Positions 35,110 through 46,744 of a DNA stretch of 64,000 nt are shown piece by piece. The stretch comes from Opisthorchis felineus (taxonomy: Eukaryota > Platyhelminthes > Trematoda > Opisthorchiida > Opisthorchiidae). Numbering within the stretch: the first letter of the stretch is position 1; the number at the start of each line of letters is the position of its first letter. A program made the position numbers and the translations under genes. Where the stretch lies: positions 406,893 through 470,892 of the forward strand of contig SJOL01009659.1 in the NCBI GenBank assembly GCA_004794785.1, in the 5' to 3' direction. The notes below the pieces were generated by a model, which searched no databases, had not been told where the DNA came from, and saw nothing but the letters and a program-made list of their open reading frames with translations.

Positions 35110-35285
35110 CGGCGGAATTATTCTGGTGAGTCCACACCACACGAGGAATCACTGGACTCGAGTTTCGCTCTTATTGAAGCTCATCAGTGGTGCATATCCT
35201 TGGCCGTGCCGGGGTTTGAACTCCTTACATCTGACATGCGAGGCGAGAGTGTTACCACTACTCCACCAGCGCATGCAGGACGCAT
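35110..35285 (-). repeat. tRNA-derived SINE, second family
   Basis: On the minus strand a tRNA-like head reads gctggtggagtagtggtaac (A-box region, plus 35249-35272), then cctcgcatgtcag, like an anticodon stem-loop, then ggagttcaaacccc (B box, plus 35210-35223). The downstream body shares nothing with the SINE family at 36.1 kb. Only one copy is seen in the window, so element ends are uncertain. The tRNA of origin might be an alanine type, by the cgcatg loop. Confidence 0.55.
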
Positions 35286-36139
35286 CTGGATTTTTACGTC
35301 TGAACACGTGAACATGTTCGCGCTTGGGTGGTGTGAGCGGAAAGCCCGACGCCTGTGTTATCTATTTATTTATCTGTCTATTTTTTTATTTTATTGATTG
35401 ATAGCCTATTTATGGGACGCCATTTTTACACACAAATGTTATTGCCGCTATTGTTTGGAGGCAATGCCGAAACTTGCGTATCGAAATCCGTCATTCGGTT
35501 ACGTTGGGAATAATGGTCAACCTGGTCCCTTCATGCAAGGGACCCCTTTTACACTTAGTCGCACTCACTCACCCTCACTCTTCATGTTTAGTTCCTCACA
35601 GGCCACATTCGCCTGTTTGCCGGGTCTGTTTTAGGCTGCCTGAATATCACCATCACGGGGTGCTTAAATGTTTCCTTCCATGGAACGCTTTCGAAGCACA
35701 CCAAAAGTACTGGTGTAGTCAAACTGTAATTACCTATGCAACGAAAATCTGCTGATAGTCCTCAATCTGAACGCAAATCGGTAACTTGAAATGTTACACG
35801 GTAGTTAAATGGTTCACGCTAGTGTGAGCAATGTAATTCAGGCTTTTGCTGATCCCTTCCTGAGTTAATGCCTCGTTCCCGCGTTCGTTGTAAGCTGATG
35901 TGTTAGCCCATTGTCGCCTATCAAGTGACTGATCTTTGACGATCAAACGGTAACATTTCGCTACTGTTTTACCGTTTACCTTGCGCGAACCATATCCAGG
36001 GCGTGCCTAACTATCCTAGTACATATGGTGGCCCTTATTATGTGCATCGCTTATAGTCTCAAGGTTTTTTCATGCGATGGGTACGTTCAAAGCTGGATGC
36101 CACACCAGTGCAATACCCTCTGCTCTTCGTCTTTCGAAA
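35286..36139. other. No gene; low-complexity patch
   Basis: Contains a T/A-rich low-complexity patch around 35360-35405 built on tatt and tgat units. Otherwise featureless. Confidence 0.5.
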
Positions 36140-36325
36140 TTGAAATCGTTCAGCTGTAACACCCTTTCGGTGCCTAGCTGCCATGCCACCCGAAGGAAGC
36201 ACGAGGGCTGGGATACTGTCAGGTTGCCCAAGCCTAAACAGTCGAAGTCGAGATGCAGAGGCCGGGTTCGAACCACTGACCTTCCAGTCAGTAAATTCGC
36301 GCTCTAACCACTGAGCCGTCCCGTC
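36140..36325 (-). repeat. tRNA-derived SINE, near-complete copy
   Basis: In minus-strand sense it begins with an A box in ggctcagtggttagagcgc (plus 36301-36319), a B box ggttcgaaccc (plus 36264-36274), and ctctgcatctcgac. It continues gggcaacctgacagtatccc, ccttcgggtggcatggcagc and ctaggcaccgaaagggtg, and ends acagctgaacgatt. This is the best-preserved copy in the window. Readings through it give protein-like frames on both strands, which are artefacts of the repeat. Confidence 0.9.
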
Positions 36326-39300
36326 TTTACCATGGATGGTGAGCATAATCACTTTACGTCCAAGGGTCAGTCTTGCATATCGGTGATTATTTCCTAAAAA
36401 CCTACGCTTCCATTATCCTGTGTTCGATTTACAGTTTTATGAATCGGCGAATCGTCCAAGAAAGCCGTTGGGTCAAGCTACTACGGCTGTATCAATTTTT
36501 GATTCTGGTCCTGTAGGATTACAGCGCAACGCAAACAATACGAAGATCGGATTTAAGGTAAGAAACGTCCCTTTCCAGTTTATAAATGCTTGATTTATAT
36601 GGACAGTTCAGATGGGTTCTATAGAAGCAATAAATACCAACGAAGTGTGCCATCTTTATCACTAAAGTTGGATCTTCTTGGATTTCACCGAAGTTTGCAT
36701 TTATCTTTGATCTGACCAAATCAAGAGAGATCAAGAGTATTTTCATCCGGCCACACAATCGTCAGGGGGGAATTCCTCACGTTCCTTTGTCTGTCACTTA
36801 TTTACCTCAGTTCATCAGGCAGACGGTGAATAATTTAGGGCACCCGATGAACCCATGAATCAGGACGTTTAAAGATGAATAGAACACGGGTCCTTATGAT
36901 CCGGACAACTGTTTGATTAGGAAGGCATCAACTTAGATGACCAACAAGTGGATTGGGTCAACACCACGCCACGCGAGCCGATGATAGTCCAAATGCCCTT
37001 TGAATTGAATAAGTGTCCCATGAGTTTGTTGGATTCACCTCATAGTCATCTCTTCTCCTACATGCGGAAAAACGTTTGTTTTAAGCGCATACCCAAGAAA
37101 CCGTTTTCTAATGTCACAAAGCGTTCGTTATCACAAGATTGTAACACAATTGTGAATACTCTTCCAGTTCATTTGACACTCGATTTCTGAAGAGCAAGGC
37201 ATCTGACATTCAAGGATTGAGTAGATTTACGCACGGGTTGGTGACCACTTTAAATCTTACTGTTAAGTTAGCTGCACACGCGATCGTAGCGACTGGAAAA
37301 GTAAGATATCCAAACAAACAGAGGTCATATTTCGCTTTGGTCGGATCGGTAGATATTCCTGACGAAGAAATGTAAATTTTCTCTTGGGCAACCTTTAATA
37401 TTGGGCAGGCGAACCAATCGTCCATATAATGTTTAGTTAAGTGGCTTATCTGGAAATGCTAGGGGATAGTTTATTTCACTGTGCCTAGCTGGTCTCAATG
37501 TATACATTTATGTGTACCTATGATTGCCTTTTTTATAAACCTTATACATCAACAGTTTGTTACACAGCGCCTGTCATTCGAACTAAGACTGGCTTATCGG
37601 TTTTCCGTGCCTACCGCGTGCGGAAGCAAATTCTGATTTTAATGCAGTGATGCACTGGATTGATAAAAACGCAACGCGCGAACAATTAGGACCTCAGAGA
37701 CTCACTTCGTTTGAATTGCTCAGGTGTCTTCATGTGGCACAGCGAGCGCCATTCGTAACTTTTAGCTATGGCCCGGAGCTGCCTGCTGCCTAGGGTATTT
37801 GTAGCTACTACCAGATCTTCATTCTGGTCTCTGTGAAAACCTTTTAGGTAATCAACTACATGTACACAACGAAGTTATTTATGTTGGATTATTACTTTGC
37901 TTTACTGGATTGTTATCAACAAATACCTTGTAGTTTGTCAACAATTATTATGAAGCTTGTGGCGAAACGTTGTTTCTAATCTGTTCACGATAATGCCGAA
38001 CGTCTCACATTATCCACGACTGGAGCGTTACATTCGTTTAAAAAATTTTGTACTCGGATGATCCAGTCCAATATGAATGTGGTTATTGGTTTACCACTAC
38101 TTTCTTCCGACACTCGTCCTTCTTGAAGAATCGTTCATTTATTGTGCTAGATCAAGGAACTTGCCAAGGAAAATCAAGAGTTGTTGTCAGGAGTCGAGGC
38201 ATTATTGAACCGCCTGCGAAATTCGAAGGTATGTTGACGTTCGCAGGTGTTCGGTGAATAATGAGCATCCAAGCTATATATTATTCGAGGGGAAATACTA
38301 CCATGAGGCATGTGAGACACAATCTACGTGCATTCGTGTATCGTGGGGCTGATCAAGTCTGGGTTGTCACGCATCCACTTGGTGAGAACAAGATCATGAG
38401 TGTATTTTAGTTCATTTTTGTTTGTCTGAGCCGTATGTAGTCCGGTTTCCTTTTCAGCGTTAGTCGAAAAGAACAGTCCTTCGGCTCAGAATAAATACCC
38501 CTCTGCTGAACTTTAGTGGACCGCATTAGCGAATATGCATGTGAATTATATGCATGGAAGACCTGTCGACAGCAACGAGACGGGCAGAGTGGGAAAACTG
38601 AAGTTCTCATACGAGTTCCTTTTGAAAAATGGTCATCTAATTGAATGAGAAAATCATCTCTCAAATCTCGCAAGGTCAAGTGGATAAAACGTTGTAGGTA
38701 GATTTTCTGCATGTTTTTAGCTTGGGAGAAGCACTTTGTGTGTGTATGCTGGACATCTTGTTAAATTTGCGAGTCTGGTTTGCTTGGTGTTTTGGGTATG
38801 TTGTGTTCCAACGACCCGACCATTACGTGGAAAGCCTGGACAACAGGGAAGGAACCTGAGCCGGTTTAAAAAGCCGTCTCACCAGCAGTTCATCCTAAAG
38901 GGTAATATCGTCGAGGAGACTTTGAACTTTGCCCGAAATTATTTTTTTCTGTAAAGGACAGTGCAATTTGTGGTACAAGTCTTGGGCTTGGTAAACATGC
39001 TTTCGCGGTTAAACTTTGGATGGGTATGGACTAGAATGGTTCACAACCTTTAACAATTCCCCCCTAAGTCCAAGTGCCAGGGTATCGTTCCTGTGCTCGA
39101 AGTCTTATCACACAATTTGGTATCAACCAAAGTTGATCAATCCTGGATATGATAGTACTCATAAAATGGATGAAAATTCCGGACAGTTAGCTCTAGGTTT
39201 CAGACTCCATTGGCTTCGTCAGTTGTATCCAGTCCCCGCATTCCCACTAATTATCTCGTCATTGAACATCAAATCGAACATATGGAACTTCGCCCTAAAG

Positions 39301-39531
39301 TCTCAGTCAGTGCGCTCACTGATGGTGCCTCCTCGCAAGCCAATGACCATACTCGGTGAACATATCAACTGTCACCCGCTCAACAGCCAACAGAATCACC
39401 CGAGCCACCAGTATTTGGACCTATTACCAATGCTGAAGCACACCACAGTGCACTCCGAACAGTGTACACATGACACTTATGATCTACGTAACCAGTTACT
39501 AGCTTTTCCACTGCAGTTTATATTTGTGAAT

Positions 39532-39574
39532 ATAATATATAATATATAATATAAACACACAAAAGCGTGTGTTT
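39532..39574. repeat. AT microsatellite with adjoining perfect hairpin
   Basis: Repeats of ataat are followed directly by aaacacac-aaaagc-gtgtgttt, a perfect 8-bp stem with a 6-base loop at 39553-39574. Confidence 0.85.
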
Positions 39575-41324
39575 TTGTGCCCTATTTAATACATACGATC
39601 GCAAATGAATATCGCATCAACTTCCGGTTGTCTGAAACCTAAGCATTTTGCCTCAGTGTCACTCAACTTCAAATAAATAAAGAGAGGAATAAGAAATAAG
39701 TAGAAGAAATAAGAAATTTGGAAAACGGCATCAGAACATTTGTGGACGGAACTTTTCCCAGCTTGTTGTTGTGTATGTTGTTGATCATTATTTGCTCGTT
39801 ATCCTAGTTGATGTTCGACTGTAGATCAGGGTAACGACATAACCTTTGATCATATACGTTCTGTGTAAGCGATGGTGTCCCGACAATATGCAATGTAATT
39901 TTTGCAGGCCGAATTATCACCAGTGGTCAGACCGTGTCGTATCGTGCAACTGCCTCTCACTTCATACAAACAGAGAGTGAATAGTTTTCCTGCTCTGAGG
40001 GAAGTGTGTATGCTCGAAGGTCGACGTAGTCAGCGTAAAAGGTTTCCAAACAGAACTAAACATTCCCAAAGTAGTAGTTTCCTACTTTTTCATAAAAATC
40101 ATGACGAAATTCCATAGTCTTAGGCAAGACAAGCTTTACTTATTCCGCAAGCTTGATCACCTATTTCATCTCTATCCAACGTACTGCAGTTTGTTTATTG
40201 AATTTAGTCTATTTCCTCTGAACGTTCGTTTGCATCTTCATTGTCCACGATGTAAACTGTGCTCAAAATTGCTTAAAACAACTAAGGTGTTGTTAACGTG
40301 AACGCAATCAGCCTATTGATCTATACATGCTATGAGCTGAACAGAATGCTGTGGGTAGCCATTATTGAACTCGTTCTGCACAGATTGACATAGGTAACTA
40401 GCCTCCATGTCATTACTGGATCACCTACTCTGAAATGTCATGATTTACTTGAGCTCTACCCGCACAAAATGTGCCAGCTCTTTAGTGTGCTATCACAAGA
40501 CCAATCGTCTGACCCCGTCACTACACAAAACATGCCGATTATGTGATAGCACGGTCGTCTTTCATACAGGCGCATTTATGCTACTCAATTCTCGTAGTCA
40601 TTTGGCAACACAAACACAGTAAATTAGGAGATGGGTGGTCGATTGAAGCCACTCCGCAGTTTTACTGCTGTTAGCATGTGGATGGCGCAGACATAAGATG
40701 CGATCATTCACAACCAGTCCGTTCCGTGCAGTCGGCTATAGCTGTACACAATAATCTACTATGTCAGTATGGATAATCTGACTAAATTGCTCTTTGTTTG
40801 TTGAAGTAACGCGCTTGAAAAGTTCCGTACGTTGGCCAACGGTCGTCGGACTAAAGTTAAATCGTGAGTAGATGGTAACATGATATAGCTGCCAAAATTC
40901 AGGGATTTTCGGGCATTTTTTGTCTAATACACCCTTTCAGCACACTGCCCAAGTCCTTTCCCTAGTTTACAGTTGCCGAAACCATGTAGCGCATTCCAAA
41001 TAAAATGAATTTTCAATTAAGGTTTCATCCTGTAATTGAAACCAATGTATGCTAACGACGAAATCTCAAATGAAAGTTCCCAAATGTTCTCATATTACCA
41101 TTGAAGTTAATTTATTTATTCACATAAATCCCTCGGTTCTGCTGTTCCCCAACCCAATTTACAGTGCAACCTTCAGCTGGCCCGATGTGCAGAATATCGA
41201 TCCATGTTTTGCTATTGAGGGGAATATTGGCAGCATAGGCAGTGCAGATGGTCGTTGGTTTGTTCACTGAGCCAACCAGTACAATCACTGACGCACCGGT
41301 ACGCTCCACTACCTTCCCGAACAA

Positions 41325-41395
41325 CGCACCGATGACGTGAACTCGATTGGTGATGAAACATTTACAGTCAAACCGCCCAGCTCAGCCAACAAACC
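41325..41395 (+). repeat. Hammerhead-like dispersed repeat, copy 1
   Basis: It contains ccgatgacgtg, then ggtgatgaaacattt, cagtcaaaccgccc and agctcagccaacaaa. The order and wording match 49008-49075, where the first block reads ctgatg. See the separate finding. This copy has lost the CTGA start of a hammerhead core. Confidence 0.5.
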
Positions 41396-44300
41396 AATGG
41401 CCATCGAACTGTTTCCTTGACGTAATAAGCTACCTATGAGGCAATGGTTGCACATGTCATATCTTATATACCCTATTGTGAAAATCGAGATTCTCACCTT
41501 CAGCAGTATTGAAGACAGTTGGCAAACATGACTGTCCGTGGGTAATCTCACAGACTGCATCAGCATTGACTCGTAGGGTGAATGTTTGCCAGGTTATCAA
41601 TAAGTGTGTCTCTAACGTAGTACATAAAACCTATTCAGTGCTCCACTTCCGATGCCTTTACGACTCTACGACAGTGCTCCAAGTAGCTAGACCGGAGAAG
41701 CGAACAGTTTCCATTAGTATCACTGGTATCCTACTGTAGAGCACCCGCATTTCTCGTCGGCGCCGCTCCCTTAATGATGGCACTTTATATAGGACTTTGC
41801 AGATTTAATAGAAAATTCCCATTCTGGAAAGCCCATTCCCACAATCCTTGAAAAAATTGATTTTTGCACGCTTCTGGGCGCATTCCTTCTGTAGAAGGGT
41901 AATCACTATTAAGTTATCTGGTCGATCCGCTGTTTATTTCCGTTTGTTGAATTTAGTAAACACATCTTGTCCGTTTTTGTCAAATGAGACCCTGCACGAA
42001 CAGTTAAGCAACCTTGAAACCTCGCTGTTCTTGCATTGGTATCAGCCTGTTATCTAGGCATTCAGACTGTTTAGAGACAATGTCAAAACAAAACACCAGT
42101 CTACTCGGGCCCCTTTAGCTTGATTGGAGCGTTTTTTCTCTCGCAAACAATGGGCCCATAATTCGCCGTCTGAAGCTAAACATGATACTATTTGGCGTCG
42201 TTTTTACCATATGGCGAAACTAAATCGCCACTCTTCGTTTTCATATTCATCTACCACTTTGCTCTCTACTGGGCTACTTCACTCCCTGACGACTTTTTGT
42301 AGAACTTTGAAAGTGCGATTGCAATCATTTCATGTTGCAGCACCGCCACACGTGCTGCCACAACGATCCATCCAACAATATCCGACGAGCGTGATCATTC
42401 TTTCAATTTAGACTTGCCGTTCGTTTTGGTTCGGTTTGTGTAGCAGCTGGCATTCATGTTTGGTTACTAACCGGCCGCTAAAATGCAATCAAGACCACCT
42501 AGGTACAGTTGATGAACATGAGGCCAAATGTTGACGTGATCCGTTTTTTTCCATAATTTCGTGCCCGGTCGAACTGCTTGGGCTGAATGAAGCAAAAAAC
42601 ATAGGTAGATGCTGCGATTGAAACTGTGAGCAAAATTATGGATGGTTATTGCAGCTCTTATATAACACATGTGCAGTGCGGTTGAATTCAAAATGAGGCT
42701 AAAATAAACATTGATGAAATGAAGGGGTTCGAAGCTATTCGGTATCTAATATCCATGATAGGGTTCTGGCAGCTCAGCGAACGAAGCAATTATCTGCGGA
42801 TTTCTGTCAGAGGTTGCCAAAATTCAAATGAATTTGCTAGTGTTCTCAAAGGAGATAACTTCTTGTGACCGCCCTTTTATGACAGTGCTTACTAGAACAG
42901 GTAGGATCTGTAGGGTGGGAAAAATTGTACTATTGTTGGACAGATGGATTACACTGCAGCTCAGTGTCGCAGAATAAATGTTGGTCCCAGTCAGCTGGTA
43001 CCCGTGGAAGTTTGTGAATGTCTGCCTGGCACAAATTCCCACTTATCTATGTACGGAAACGTACTGACCGGTGAGATCAGCCGGTGGTCGGCAAACACTC
43101 TACAAAAATCTGTAACTTTGTATCACTGTTTACAAGGTTGGAACATTGATTCTATCGGACTGGAGCAACGCTTCACAACTTTTTGTGTCGAACATAGTTA
43201 TCATTTCTCGTACCGAATGAAAAGGCTTGAAACGCCTGTTGCTGGTTAGCTAAGATAGGATCTCTTGGACGAATGCAGTTGGATCTTAGTGCAGTGTGTA
43301 GTAAGATAACCTAGGCGTGCTACCCAACTCCTTGAGTAACTGATGTACTCTATAAGCTTGAGTTTATGAAGGCTAAACTAAGTGAGGGGTTTGTTTTATC
43401 ATGCCCAGTAAAACGCAGACAAAGTAATGAAACAAAAAAAGCAGTGAATTGGGAAATTCACTTTTCGAAAATAACCCAAGATTATTTGAAACACTTCCAA
43501 ATCTGCAAACTTTTTAATTTATGGCATTTAGAAACACAGCACCGTTTACGGAAGGCTGTAAGGCACCGCTTTGCAAAATTTCCTCTTCGACTTTCTTCAC
43601 ACAAAAAGATCCAGGTCTGAGGATCCCGAAGGTCATTTCTCGGGACTATCAAGACCCATTCAGTTGTTGAGTAGGCTCTTGTGTAGCTTTTCTGTTATCT
43701 CCCTTTTCTCTCCCTCCCTCCCGGAACTATACACTGGTTAGTAGTGTCAGTTGAGTTTCATTCACATAGGGAAGTAAGTCCGAATAGCTTTGTACATTTA
43801 GCGTTTCTTCAGTGAATAAGGCCCCTTCACATACCCAGCTACAAAGAGTCGCTGAAGGACTTGTCATTTTGATGCTCATCAAATGCGTTCCTCAGGGTTC
43901 GTCCTCTAGAGTACAACTATGTTAACTATTCAATCAGGAAATCCGCCCATATTGTTTTTTGTGTGCTCCAGTGGGAATCCAAAGCCCATCCACTCTCTCT
44001 GTCATCTACGGACAGACAGTAGCGCCTCGCGCTACTTGGCGCTCACCTGACTAAAATCTTCAGTAAGCCTGTTTGTCATTTCCGAAAGACGAAAACCAAT
44101 TCTCGCCTCTTGTTTTTTTACCTTTATATGCCTTCCGCATTTGCGAAACAACCACTTACTCCTATGCTTCATTACAGTAGGCTGAAAAGTGCAAGATGAT
44201 AACTGGTAAAGGCAGTGCGTTTGTGCGAACCGAATTCTTAGCTAAGGGGTCCGAAGGCAGGCAGAAATTTCTCAAGTTCCTTTTCTGCCTTTACATACAC

Positions 44301-45612
44301 CCGTTTTTACGAGGCGCATGAATGCACTGGCTTCAGTTGAATGCAAGACGTGCAATTTCTTGGTTAATTGTTGGATAGAAATGAGGAAGCCTGCTACCAA
44401 ACAAACCAGAGCACAAATATCTAGAATATGGTGTGGTTTGTCCTACATGGTCGAGTATTGACTGTGCTATCAGCCAGGTAAATCAATCAGTGCTAGTCCC
44501 CATCCAAATTAGCACTTGTGAACCGTCTATGCATAATGCTTTACTTCATCACGATCGGTAGGACAGTGGGCAGTCGTGTCTCACTGTTGGTGGTAGTCAT
44601 TAATATTCATCATCATCATGGACAGCTCGACTGATGCATCGTGAATACTACGTATGCTGGTATTCGCGCCATGGATAAATTCCTGAACCTGTATTCTACT
44701 ATAGCACATGGGCTTGTTAGGAAGTAAGTTTTGTTTATCTTAAGCCTCTTCTTGACTTCAGTGTAGTTGGATCAGGAACTGAATGTTTACTTGTCAACAA
44801 GCTACCGACTCGCAACATTTTGGGCTTCGGCAGGTTTGCCTTAGCTACAGCTGGGAGAACAGTGGATGGCTTCTTTGCCTTTGCTTTGGCCCGTCAGTAA
44901 CTCATGTGCTTGGGGTACTGACCAAGAATCATCGGGCGACTGCAATTAGAATTCTGAAGACCTAACCATTATAGTGCGACGAGACAGTGCTTAAAAGGGT
45001 ACGAACGTTATGCATAATGGAAGAGCTGCCTCCGTTAGGCGTGGGGAACATTGGTTTGAACACTAGTCACTCACAAGCAAGTCAATCCCTACAGATACAG
45101 CAACAGAAATCCGAGAGTGACTGGTGACTGGTCTCCAGCCTAATCAAGTTTTGCATTTACATGATAAGGTGCCAAAGCGCATGTACTTCCGTCTATCCTA
45201 CTATCAGTAGTCACTTGCGGGTACAACATTTTTCCATTTCATCCCTGAAGATAAGGTGATTGTTGGAATCACAATCAGTGTTTTACTAGAGTATGCTCCA
45301 AAGTACTCGATTTCCTGGGTTGTAAATAGGGCAGTTTTGGTGCGCTTCTTCACAACTGTTCAACTGAAGAACTATTAAGGTTTCATGATTTAGCACAATC
45401 GAATCCCCCTGAATTACGCCTTCAAAAAATTCGGTAGATTCGGTCCTCCAGAAGTGGCTATGGCAGTCTGGAAGAAGGATTCACCTAGATTTTGCCCCAA
45501 TCAGACGGTCGTATCACAGCTGAGCTGGTTGTTGGGGGTCGTTAGGCAGGTGAAGTGTCGTGTTTGAAGTCAGCAATTGGAATCATTGTCTTTCGTAAAG
45601 ATTCACTTTTAG

Positions 45613-45800
45613 CAATAATAATAATCGTTCAGCTGTAACACCCTTCCGGTGCCTAGCTGCCATGCCACTCGAAGGAAGCACGAGGACTTAGATACTGCCA
45701 GAATGCCCAAGCCCAGATAGGAGCTGTGGAGATGCCGCTATTGGGTTCGAAGCACGGATCCTCCGTTCATTAAGTATGCGCCTTAACCACTGACCTTTCT
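45613..45800 (-). repeat. tRNA-derived SINE with (ATT)n tail
   Basis: Same family as 36140-36325. The 3' end on the minus strand reads acagctgaacgatt and runs into four ATT units (plus 45613-45625), which defines the microsatellite tail. The B box (ggttcgaa near 45743, plus-strand reading) and A box (taaccactga near 45783) are degraded. Confidence 0.88.
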
Positions 45801-46744
45801 CGAGCTCATATTCATTATTAGGTAATTCGTTTTTTCTCAATCTAAGTATATTCGTTTTTCGTATCAAATATTGTGTACGCTGCTGTATTGTTAACTACCC
45901 AACCTGGAAACTATCGCGGAGAGAACCAAGACCAAACCGGAGGGGAGATGCTTGTTTGAACAAAGTGACCAAACTTGAGAGAGTAGATATCGTATACACC
46001 AAATACTCCTTTAAACTGTACACCCACCGGAATGACCACAATCGTTTTCTCTTGCATTCAATCTTGACCACAATTCCAGAACAGTAACAACATATCCAGG
46101 GCTATTTACTTCGTTATTCGGCCATTTCCACCATTTCAGTCTTTTTTTAACTTTTGCACGGAGTATATTACTAAAATGAGTTGGTTGTGAACATCCTCAT
46201 CTCCTGACATTCACTGATTGCTGCTACCACGGTAAAGCTCCGGTCAGGCCGGTCTGCTTGATCTCAACTGCTAATTATTTCAGCGCTATAGCTGTCTCTT
46301 TCAATCCCAGACAATGGGTTAGTATGACCATACAATTAGATGTTTGGGACCGATTGAGTAGTCATCGTTTCAGAGGGGTTTAGTAAACAATCAGTGGATT
46401 TATTGCTGGGTAACGTTTACCTTTTGCTAGTCATCCACACTAGCCAACGGACGGGAACCTCAGACTGACACCAAGCACTGGGTACTCCTAAGAAATCTCA
46501 CCGACTGGTTCTCTGACGACCTTAAAACTCGGTCATTCTTGTAACTTATTCACTTTTGTGTGAAAAGCGAAGGTGTTCCCCCTCTGCTTTTTCACCACAT
46601 GGTGCACATGACACCGAAAGGGCTGTTATTTGATGTTCCTCTTTCGTCTGCCCATGGGTTCTCAGCACCAGTTACTTGGCTAATAAGACTTGTGTAGGTG
46701 ATCAGAACTCAAGAAAACGGGCGTCCACTCGATAGTGGTATCAA
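45801..46744. other. No gene; one repeat copy
   Basis: Holds a degraded copy of the ribozyme-like repeat at about 46381-46440 (minus strand): gtaaacgttacccagcaata matches gcgaaacgttgcccagcaac at 62.6 kb. Nothing else is recognised. Confidence 0.4.

Larger units (their letters stand above)
36326..45612. other. Gene-poor stretch
   Basis: More than 9 kb without a recognisable gene. The longest uninterrupted frame of the window (39016-39549, 177 codons, plus) lies here, but its sequence has no known domain and runs into an AT microsatellite. An AT-rich microsatellite and an 8-bp stem-loop (aaacacac, aaaagc, gtgtgttt) lie at 39532-39574. A ribozyme-like repeat copy is at 41325-41390. Frames at 42944-43249 and 43366-43620 are open but unassigned. 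Confidence 0.4.
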
